Shown piece after piece: positions 49,401 through 57,700 of a DNA stretch of 64,000 bases. Made by a program: the position numbers and the translations under genes. Source of the DNA: Actinostola sp. cb2023 (lineage: Eukaryota > Cnidaria > Anthozoa > Actiniaria > Actinostolidae); contig JAUJYZ010000246.1 in assembly GCA_033675265.1 (NCBI GenBank), forward strand, positions 15,001 through 79,000, read 5' to 3'. Every line of letters starts with the position of its first letter. Positions within the stretch are counted from its first letter, which is position 1. The notes beneath the pieces are model-generated. The model searched no databases and had not been told where the DNA came from. It saw nothing but the letters and a program-made list of their open reading frames with translations.

Positions 49401-49819
49401 GTATGAGTGCTGGGAAACTTACAGTACATAGACGGTAGTTATGGTCACAGTACGGAATCAAACACATTGTATTCAACCAATCACAGCACGCGAAATCATT
49501 TATCAACCAATCAGAATGCTTGGATACTGTCACCAGATTGCACGCTACCGTCACTGCACGGCAGGAACCATACCGTAACTACTTCCCACTCATACGAAAA
49601 CGACTCTTGATATAACTTGACATTATGTCTATTTATATTTCAGGTTGGAAGTACAGTTCTGGGTTCATCAGTGCTGATATGATCCAAGACTATCTCCCTG
49701 CACCAGGACCTGATACTCAAATCCTTATGTGTGGCCCACCACCCATGATAAACTATGCATGTATCCCTAGCCTGGACAAGCTTGGTTATACTACTGATAT
49801 GTACTATGCATTTGGTTGA
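40478..49819 (+). CDS. CYB5R: NADH-cytochrome b5 reductase
   Basis: Membrane-anchored FAD enzyme that passes electrons from NADH to cytochrome b5. Coding exons: 40478-40492, 41134-41274, 43570-43642, 46280-46386, 46686-46815, 47323-47406, 47478-47563, 48819-48927 and 49644-49819. All phases agree: 306 aa, close to the usual ~300. An N-terminal hydrophobic helix spans about residues 8-26 and is followed by basic residues. IVSHDTRRF, then RPYTPV at 93-98 and [11 protein letters not shown] at 125-135, form the FAD site. IAGGTGITPMLQ (179-190) and the MCGPPPM loop with Cys278 form the NADH site. The protein ends YYAFG. The first exon (MDMSL) is short and is chosen because it is in phase and has a GTAAAT donor; it is the least certain part. 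I cannot tell CYB5R1, 2 and 3 apart by eye. Introns hold a transposon with inverted repeats, several MITEs and three tandem arrays, one of which copies this gene's own splice acceptor. Confidence 0.94.
41297..41645. mobile_element. MITE (TTACAGCTATGTTACGTCA ends)
   Basis: The long arms start TTACAGCTATGTTACGTCAT and continue through GAACATTCAAATGAAGTTTT; the right arm is the complement. It lies in the first large CYB5R intron, 22 bp after exon 2. Confidence 0.85.
42131..43387. mobile_element. DNA transposon with ~140-bp inverted repeats, RecQ-like fragment inside
   Basis: The left end GACTGTGAACAGTCCCC runs to AACACGAATTACGC (~42274). The right end (~43240-43386) is its close reverse complement. 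ATACATTTAGTA lies beside both ends, a 12-bp apparent target duplication. Long ends plus a long duplication resemble Mutator-type elements in structure only. Inside are a helicase-like fragment on minus (42845-43039) and a Cys-rich plus frame near 42490-42756 ([11 protein letters not shown]) that could be a zinc-binding relic. Located in a CYB5R intron. Confidence 0.75.
42845..43039 (-). pseudogene. RecQ-like helicase fragment
   Basis: The frame contains [17 protein letters not shown] followed by RTGFGKSLL, the Q-motif-to-Walker A layout of RecQ-type helicases (usual form PTGFGKS). Only this ~60-residue piece is visible. No DEAH box or C-terminal half follows, so it is a remnant carried in the 42131-43387 element. 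Confidence 0.5.
43675..44214. mobile_element. Inverted-repeat element (AAGACGCTCAATGAGCG ends)
   Basis: ACAAGACGCTCAATGAGCG at the left and CACTGAGCGTCTT at the right are inverted. Inner matching arms include GACGAGGGAGACTAT / ATAGTCTCCCTCGTC. It begins ~32 bp after CYB5R exon 3. Confidence 0.65.
44512..44662. repeat. Two direct copies of a ~65-bp segment
   Basis: ATTAGCAACAAACATG(G)CATAGCGAGGT...TTTTGAGTTCATTTCATTT occurs at ~44512-44576 and ~44592-44662 with small differences. Confidence 0.75.
45295..45411. mobile_element. Small MITE (GGGGCCGCAGTTGTTC ends)
   Basis: GGGGCCGCAGTTGTTCTAAA GGCGATTAGTGCTAATCC pairs with GGATTAGCGCTAATCGATCA CCTTTCAAACAACCGGACCC. Confidence 0.75.
45456..45762. 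repeat. 22-bp minisatellite, ~14 copies
   Basis: Unit GCGCGCCATGCAAGGTTATGGT, with GTGCGCC variants. It ends shortly before the splice-site array. Frames such as [20 protein letters not shown] are artefacts. Confidence 0.95.
45810..46290. repeat. 46-52-bp array that repeats the CYB5R exon 4 acceptor
   Basis: Ten copies of TGATTGATGTTTCCCAGGCA ACCATA, each with an upstream ACTAATCTGTCACTAT, which resembles a branch point. The last copy is the real acceptor (TTTCCTAG, exon edge 46280), and GCAACCATATG is the start of exon 4. The nine upstream copies are decoy acceptors. In the frame used by exon 3, each decoy runs into TAA or TGA within ~15 codons. Confidence 0.95.
46917..47230 (-). mobile_element. 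3' end of a non-LTR retroelement
   Basis: Read on minus, a stretch with a short open frame ([16 protein letters not shown]) is followed by a T-rich untranslated part. It ends GTGTTGAAATAAAGTTGATC and (ATCC)n, a microsatellite tail as left by many LINEs. It is 5'-truncated and lies in a CYB5R intron. Confidence 0.55.
47575..48300. repeat. ~89-bp array, ~8 copies, built from one hairpin arm
   Basis: The unit starts CAATTAGTCAATGTGTGTCC and includes CCCATTGCATTATAGACGCA and AGCAAGCTACTCTCAGCCAT. The same sequence forms the left arm of the palindrome centred at ~48370. The array starts 12 bp after CYB5R exon 7 (edge 47563). Confidence 0.93.
48290..48490. repeat. Snap-back hairpin with GAGGTGTAGCCGAG centre
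   Basis: GTGTCCATGCACCCATTGCA TTATAGACGCAC through AAAATATAAAGAACTCTTA pairs with the complement at 48392-48480. The centre is GGCACGAGGTGTAGCCGAGTG. Flanked on the right by TTTTAGCCAATGAGCGTGCG. Same family as 29440-29645. Confidence 0.85.
49080..49240 (-). mobile_element. tRNA-derived SINE, second family, copy 2
   Basis: On minus, AAGGATGGCTTGAATGGTTA is the A-box head and the body matches 25470-25640 (CACTGATGGAGGGACGG; AGCTCAATGTGTAGC). The B-box is mutated. Confidence 0.65.
49241..49325 (-). mobile_element. SINE of the 10656-10941 family, 5'-truncated
   Basis: On minus it ends GTTACATCCTCATTAAATAA AGTG followed by (TTA)n, the same as the end of the 10.7 kb SINE. Only the last ~75 bp remain. 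Confidence 0.75.
49391..49607. mobile_element. MITE (GAGTCGTTTTCGTATGAGTG ends)
   Basis: The inverted ends GAGTCGTTTTCGTATGAGTG and CACTCATACGAAAACGACTC are perfect over 20 bp. Inner words AACCAATCAGAATGCTTGG and ACGGTAGTTATGG. It lies ~35 bp before CYB5R exon 9. Relative at 30130-30345. Confidence 0.88.
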
Positions 49820-51844
49820 ACTAATTAAGTATCTTCATTTTATGAAAATACTTTTAGAATAATCTTATCCTTCAACAATGACCACCCTAGTGGGTACATC
49901 AGTCTTTCTCAATCTCAGACAGTCTTCTTAATCTGATTGGTCAATCGAACATATAAGACTTAATTAGTGTTCAATCATTTTGTTTACCAACTGCATGAGC
50001 AACTCTGTACTGTCTTCTTAATTATTTTCATGGAGACAGTTTATTGACAACAAATTGCACAAAAATGAAGTTCATTTAACCAGGGAGGTGTGAGGGAGAC
50101 CAATTCCCTCACACCTCCCTGATTTAACTCTCTATTAAAGCCGTACACCTTCAAGACCTACTTTTACTCTCTGGCTTAGAGTTAGTGTCCTTTGCAGACA
50201 GTTTTAGTCTAGTCATGGAACATGCTGTAAACAAAAGTCAACACGATGTTTGACAAAACTAACGCCGGCTGGGATGGAGACTAGCTTAGAGTCAATCTTA
50301 GAAGGAGTGAATGTCTAATAGTAACATAGTGCAGCAAGGAATAGACAATGTCCCTGCATCTCAGAGTTGTCCATGCCTAGAGAGTTGTCTCTACATGCAA
50401 AAATAGTAAGGTTAAAAATGAATCAGTCATTTATTAAAAACAATTTAATCTTGAAAATTCCATATTAAACTGTTAATTGTATAAATTCTCAAATGTGACT
50501 GAATGTAGCAATATTTTATGACACTTTAATGAGAAGGATTGTGGAAAACATGGATTGTTTAGCACGTGATCACTTTGCACGCTCTCAAACAAGTTAACGG
50601 GGGAGGTGACAGGGAAACGAGAGTTTAGATGCAACTTTTTCTAAAGCCGGGTACAGACACCAGGTTATTGAAGTACAATATCATGAATCCTACTCAGTCA
50701 GTAATATTGTGAGTAACACATTTCAATGAGGGTTTATCATGTAATTTCAAAACTCGTAGGACAAAAATATGATTATCATAGCTGGAAAGAGCTCGTTGAA
50801 ATTAGTAAAAATGTGAAGTTTGGAAAAGATTGCTTCACAAATTGCGAAGATATGAATTTTCAAAAATCGAAACTTTATATGAAAACCTTTGGAAATTTAC
50901 TTTCCTACCAACAAAGGTTTTCATGCAAAATTTCTCCTATAAGTTTTGAAATTACGTGATAAACCCTCATTGTGTGTATGTTGCATCCGGTGTGTCTTTA
51001 GAAAGTCCCGGTATAACTCGGTATAAAAAGACGCTGCCCAGGGCTACAACAATACATTTGTTTAATCAATCTTTGTTAGGTGCCTATTCATGTACATATT
51101 TATGTACATGAATATGCATATTTATGTAGTGATACAAAGATTAATTAGCAACGTTATTGCCTTGCCCCTGGGCAGGCTACTTTGGGTCCGGCAGGTCTTC
51201 ATGTAACTGCACAATTGTTCTATTGTCGTTCTATGTAGCCAGGACAAATTTTGTCTTCACTACTCATCAACGACACAATTGTTCAGGAACAACCTGTTTA
51301 TTGTGGATATGCAGCCAGCGCCCCGCAGTGCAATCACTGCAAAGACTTACACTACGTAGTAATTCTATCTAGTATTACATACAATATCAATTGCTGAGCG
51401 GGACACGAACAACCATACGTAATAAACCCTGTGGGAAAAAATATGGAAACGTGTTCTCCAACCCATGCTGCAGCAATGCTTCTGGAGGTTAAAAGCTCTG
51501 TACAAAACACTCGGACGTTGGAGACTTAGTCGTCTACCTCCGACAATTTGACAAGCAGTGTCTTATTAGAAAAACATACAATATTTTTTACACAAACAAC
51601 AACAACAAAAAAAATGATAAACCATCTAGGGATGGGTGCTGGCCTAGAATGCTGACCGTGTGCTATACTCGCTCTGATATACACGTATACCATCATGCAC
51701 TTCGCTCACACCGTGATGCTCACGTGCCGCCAAAATATTAATTTCTGTGTACTTCATTGCATTCGCACGCCAGAAATGTAACATTTGTGCAGCTACACGA
51801 AGACCTTGCCCTCCTTTGATACTGGAACCCCGTGTTTAAGACCT
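49820..51844. other. Convergent intergenic stretch, no gene seen
   Basis: Between the 3' ends of CYB5R (plus) and the SEA gene (minus). Holds a short hairpin at ~50079-50125 (GGAGGTGTGAGGGA arms), a ~290-bp inverted repeat at 50693-50985 (ATGAGGGTTTATCA arms) and a small inverted repeat at ~51065-51145. A minus-strand AATAAA lies near 51295 and could end the SEA gene transcript. Confidence 0.6.
50693..50985. mobile_element. Inverted-repeat element (CAATGAGGGTTTATCA ends)
   Basis: The left AATGAGGGTTTATCATGTAA TTTCAAAACT pairs with the right AGTTTTGAAATTACGTGATA AACCCTCATT. The interior forms a second, weaker pairing. Confidence 0.75.
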
Positions 51845-51929
51845 CTAGGGTTGTCGAGCCTCTTTCTTCTCAGCCTGAAAATTGTGGGCTTCTTTCGTTT
51901 GTGATATGGTGGTACCGTAACTGACGGTT

Positions 51930-53990
51930 AAGAAAGGTGTCAAGTGGTAGTCGCTGCTGGGATGCAGTGGTTGGGCTGCCTGTGGTTTCAAGTGGTAGAT
52001 GCTGCTGGGATGCATGCAGTGGTTGGGCTGCCTGTGCATGGTGTCAAGTGGTAGTCGCTGCTGGGATGCATTGGTTGGGCTGCCTGTGGTTTCAAGTGGT
52101 TGGTGCTGCTGGGATGCATTGGTTGGGCTGCCTGTGGTTTCAAGTGGTTGGTGCTGCTGGGATGCATTGGTTGGGCTGCCTGTGCATGGTTTCAAGTGGT
52201 AGGTGCTGCTGGGATGCAGTGGTTGGGCTGCCTGTGGTTTCAAGTGGTTGGTGCTGCTGGGATGCATTGGTTGGGCTGCCTGTGGTTTCAAGTGGTAGAT
52301 GCTGCTGGGATGCATGCAGTGGTTGGGCTGCCTGTGCATGGTGTCAAGTGGTAGTCGCTGCTGGGATGCATTGGTTGGGCTGCCTGTGGTTTCAAGTGGT
52401 TGGTGCTGCTGGGATGCATTGGTTGGGCTGCCTGTGGTTTCAAGTGGTTGGTGCTGCTGGGATGCATTGGTTGGGCTGCCTGTGGTATCAAGTGGTAGGT
52501 GCTGCTGGGATGCAGTGGTTGGGCTGCCTGTGGTATCAAGTGGTAGGTACTGCTGGGATGCAGTGGTTGGGCTGCCTGTGGTATCAAGTGGTAGGTGCTG
52601 CTGGGATGCAGTGGTTGGGCTGCCTGTGGTATCAAGTGGTAGGTACTGCTGGGATGCAGTGGTTGGGCTGCCTGTGGTATCAAGTGGTAGGTGCTGCTGG
52701 GATGCAGTGGTTGGGCTGCCTGTGGTATCAAGTGGTAGGTGCTGCTGGGATGCAGTGGTTGGGCTGCCTGTGGTGTCAAGTGGTAGTCGCTGCTGGGATG
52801 CAGTGGTTGGGCTGCCTGTGGTGTCAAGTGGTAGTCGCTGCTGGGATGCAGTGGTTGGGCTGCCTGTGGTGTCAAGTGGTAGTCGCTGCTGGGATGCAGT
52901 GGTTGGGCTGCCTGTGCATGGTTTCAAGTGGTAGGTGCTGCTGGGATGCATTGGTTGGGCTGCCTGTGGTATCAAGTGGTAGGTGCTGCTGGGATGCATT
53001 GGTTGGGCTGCCTGTGGTATCAAGTGGTAGGTGCTGCTGGGATGCAGTGGTTGGGCTGCCTGTGGTGTCAAGTGGTAGTCGCTGCTGGGATGCAGTGGTT
53101 GGGCTGCCTGTGGTGTCAAGTGGTAGTCGCTGCTGGGATGCAGTGGTTGGGCTGCCTGTGGTGTCAAGTGGTAGTCGCTGCTGGGATGCAGTGGTTGGGC
53201 TGCCTGTGGTGTCAAGTGGTAGTCGCTGCTGGGATGCAGTGGTTGGGCTGCCTGTGGTGTCAAGTGGTAGTCGCTGCTGGGATGCAGTGGTTGGGCTGCC
53301 TGTGGTTTCAAGTGGTTGGTGCTGCTGGGATGCATTGGTTGGGCTGCCTGTGGTTTCAAGTGGTAGGTGCTGCTGGGATGCATTGGTTGGGCTGCCTGTG
53401 CTTTCAAGTGGTAGGTGATGCTGCTGGGATGCAGTGGTTAGGCTGCCTGTGGTTTCAAGTGGTAGGTGCTGCTGGGATGCAGTGGTTGGGCTGCCTGTGG
53501 TTTCAAGTGGTTGGTGCTGCTGGGATGCATTGGTTGGGCTGCCTGTGGTTTCAAGTGGTAGGTGCTGCTGGGATGCATTGGTTGGGCTGCCTGTGGTTTC
53601 AAGTGGTAGGTGCTGCTGGGATGCATTGGTTGGGCTGCCTGTGGTATCAAGTGGTAGGTGCTGCTGGGATGCAGTGGTTGGGCTGCCTGTGGTTTCAAGT
53701 GGTAGGTGCTGCTGGGATGCAGTGGTTGGGCTGCCTGTGGTATCAAGTGGTAGGTGCTGCTGGGATGCAGTGGTTGGGCTGCCTGTGGTTTCAAGTGGTA
53801 GGTGCTGCTGGGATGCAGTGGTTGGGCTGCCTGTGGTTTCAAGTGGTAGGTGCTGCTGGGATGCAGTGGTTGGGCTGCCTGTGGTTTCAAGTGGTAGGTG
53901 CTGCTGGGATGCAGTGGTTGGGCTGCCTGTGGTTTCAAGTGGTAGGTGCTGCTGCTGGGATGCAGTGGTTGGGCTGCCTGTGGTATCATG
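51930..53990. repeat. 48-bp minisatellite, ~43 copies, starting at the SEA gene stop codon
   Basis: Plus-strand unit GGTTTCAAGTGGTAGGTGCT GCTGGGATGCAGTGGTTGGG CTGCCTGT. Variants include GTCGCTG for GGTGCTG, and CATTGG for CAGTGG. Units are a multiple of three, so two minus-strand frames stay open for hundreds of codons (TTGSPTTASQQHLPLE; QAAQPLHPSSTYHLKP), while the third has TGA in each unit. The first unit on minus contains the last codons of the SEA gene model. A higher-order pattern is visible, with longer GCATGGTG-containing units near 52035 and 52335. Confidence 0.95.
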
Positions 53991-54689
53991 TGGTAGGTGC
54001 TGCTGCTGGGATGCTATTTTCATGTGGTTCTGTCGTTAATGTCTCGGTTGAGTTTCGTGTTGGTTGATTGCTGGTTTGCCTGCCGTCTTCCTCTCCTTTC
54101 TCTTCGTTGAACATGAACTTAGGTGTGGCACAGCTTTGTTTGATTACCTATTCATTCAACCAATAAAAGGTTTAAGTGTTTGACTGCTTCAAATAAGGTT
54201 TCTGTTGATCATGTTTTGGGAGTTTGATTATAGTTCAGATCCTCGACACAAACTAAAAGCATGTGAAACGGACCTTAATCAATGTGCACCCGCACTCGTG
54301 CTTTGCATCGGGCCCGTTTTTAGTAATGCTAATTGCGCTTGCATCGCTAGTGAACAGGCGCTGGATAAAGCACACACCACGTGTAAAATGGTGATCATGT
54401 CGGGCGTAATCAATCATGGGAGTGTAAAAATAGAAAACGAATGCCATAACCAAGTGGATTACATAGCCGCTATGTGCACTTACACGAGACATGAATGCAA
54501 TTGTTCCTGCAAATATGGTGATGCAGGCCAAACCTATCAATACAAGCATCCAGGTTGCTTTGACGAGTTTAGGTGAAGACGTTTTTTTCTCTTCCGTTAC
54601 AGTTACGTCACCAAACTGCAATGTTCCGTTCGAGCTTCCTGGTAAATAGAGACAAGAGAGTTAAGCGCGTACATAACCCAAAATTTCAA

Positions 54690-54726
<37 letters not shown>

Positions 54727-57700
54727 CGTATTTAACAACGACAAAAAATATATATACAGTTCTTTTAATTTTTGGTATCTCTTTCGCTTTGCTAGGGGGG
54801 GGGGGGGGGGGGGGGGGGCAACTGTTGCCCCTGTGCTGTGTACGACCCTGGGTATATTTATCAGTAATGTATTATTTCAATAAAGTTGTTTTATACATAC
54901 AGTCATTCTCAAAAAGGTTGTCCAGATGAAAAGACTACAATACTACAATAAAGTCACGTGATTCATTATGTTTTCAATTTCATTCTGCGCGCGGAACTGC
55001 GAGTTGATACCAGCGCCATTACATTCAGTTCTCACAATGCCGTGTACTTTTGCATCTCAAATTGAAATTCCGCGCGCAGAAATTGAATACATAATGCATC
55101 ACGTGACTTTATTGTAGTATTGTAGTCTTTCATCTGGACAACCTTTTTGAGAATGACTGTATATTTATGCAAACAAGTAGTAAGGTTGCTAAGTAACGAA
55201 CTATTAAAGCAAACAAACGGAGAAAGAAAGCAAACTCAATAAATACCTTGACTGATAAGCTGACCTAGATATGCAGCATTGACACGCGACAACCAATCAA
55301 ACAGCACCCTCGTCTCCATGACAACGTTACCGCTATCAGACTTGTGAAAGCCCAGCATCACTAATTCCAGAAAGCCAGCAATACGCTTATATACATTGGT
55401 AAGAACTGCCTTGACCTTGGCCGCTAATGACGTGTACTCTTCGCTGCTTGTATCACCGTACGAATCTACCCATATTAGATTAGTTATGGTTAGCTGTACT
55501 TTATAGGATCTTGGCGGCAGCTGGTCACTGGTGAGGTCCAGCCAGTCTGTTGTGTTGAGAATGGTCACCAGTGTGTGTTGTGTTGTGTTAGTGTTGTTCT
55601 GGAGAGTGATTTGGAAGTTCGCATAGACGCTGCCTTGATGAAAACCAATGATGTTGATGTCATAGAGGCCAGTTGTGTTGATGAATAATATTCCAATCTT
55701 CGAACGAACCTGTGAATAATGATGAAGATACCTGTCACGTGACTGATGAAGATACCTGTCACGTGACTGATGAAGATACCTGTCACGTGACTGATGAAGA
55801 TACCTGTCACGTGACTAATGACGATACCTGTCACGTGACTGATGTAATTGTGTAATTGTAGTGTAGGTTTTTAAGATATTTATATTATATTGTTATTTTA
55901 TTAAGTTTAGTGAGGGCCACAAGTTTGTAAGTGTATTTCACTTTTATGTGTTACCCTCGTGAAATAAAGTCTTAACTTCATCATCATCATCATCATGAAG
56001 ATACATGTCACGTGACTCCACGACATAATCAGAGAATGATGCCAAAATATGAGCTGAGTGTTAGATTTGTGAATCGAAGGTACAGGCATGAGACGTACTG
56101 ACAGAGTAACGGGCGTCCCATATTAGGTGACGGGAATGCTCGTCGAACCTTTAGGGTTTGAAATCCACAAGTTGGTACCCTCAAGGTACTTAAGGCCTGG
56201 TTCAAAAAGGCAATTTGGAAAATCACATTTCTTGTAATAACTCGCTGCTCTAATGACAATTTGGATCTAACAATTGTGACGTCATGTGGTCACGTGACCT
56301 TATGGAGGAAAATATAGTTTTTCTGAAATGCGGTCGCGAATTCAATTCACAATGAAATACCTTTTACGTAATAGCGTTAAGGATAACCAGTTAAACAAGA
56401 TAGCGTTTAGAAAACCTCGGAATTATATATAGTTTAAGAGAAAACTACAGAAATATAATCTGATGAAATGGTCACGTGACCTCTTTTCCGAAATATTCTC
56501 CTTGCAAAAAGCGGGAGACAGGTTTTCTAAACGAGGGTTAATAGATGATCATAAACGTGATTATACACAACTATTTGCTTTCACTTTCCTCTTAAACTGG
56601 CGACCGCATTTTATATTTTGTTTTCAAAATTCTTTGTCACGTGGTTAACCACGTGATACGCTGTTTTGGATTTCATTCACTTAAATGAGTAGAGGATATA
56701 AAACTCTCAAGCTGTGCCAAGTTTTGTGATGTTTAGTCAAAATGATTAGACATTATAATTTTTTTCGTTTTTCTGCTATTTAAGGCTTGAACTAGGCCTT
56801 AAGTACCTTGAGCCGCTTAGGGGGTAAATTTAAAAGGAACACCACGACACCAAGTCAGTACCTTTTAGGGTGTCTGTCAGTAAATAACTGATGACAGTTG
56901 CAGATTGTAATTATATTTCGGCCCTCTAACATTTGTTTTGCGAAGCTTCTGAGGCGTCGCAAATTAACCGCAAAATTTAAATAATTACATGACGAACTTT
57001 ATAGTGCTCTGAATTTGTGGCACCCTGCTGATGTTCGTCGGTTGAACCGACCAACATCAGCATGCGGTCTTGTTAAGCTAGTGTGAACCATGTCAAACGA
57101 CGTCAAACTGCAGATACCAACAAAGTAATATCAGTAGGACTAGTAGGCTGTGTATTAGATATTCTGCAGCAGCTCCGAGTTACGAGTCGATCGTAATGAA
57201 TGATATCACCGAATAACAAAAGACTGAAACGGGGTATAAGCGACGTAGTTATACAGAAAACCATCGACGGCTGTTCGAGATGTTTCGGCAGATGCCTCTG
57301 CAGTGTTATACACGAGTGTTTCGCGACCTAATGATACAAACTAGGATGCAATTGAGCAAACGTTACCAGATAAGTATTGCTTTAAGATGTGCTTTTACTG
57401 CCATTCTGATCGATTTTATCAAAGTAGTGTAATTATAGATCGATAATACATCTTTCACTGTAGCTTCTGGACGTCAAAGAGCTAAAACATTACAACATTT
57501 TGACCACGCTACAAAGTGGCGCCAAAATTCAAAATATCAGAGTTTCATCATGCATATTTCAGAAAAACATGTGTGTACCGTGTAATAATACATATATAAC
57601 TAGCTAGGATCTAAAACTTATCTCTCATATTTTTGCCGCTCCTGAGCAGACATGATGAGCTTGATTCGAGTCATGATTCTATATGTTCCCGCGTAATATT

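Noticed and set aside
51845..54067. Large open frames of 380-520 codons on both strands, possibly a mucin-like gene
   Set aside because: The 48-bp unit is a multiple of three, so frames stay open by chance. The in-phase last exon of the SEA gene ends in the first unit. I keep coding use only as a possibility under findings.
54205..54576. 123-codon plus-strand frame
   Set aside because: Lies opposite the membrane-helix exon of the SEA gene; shadow frame.
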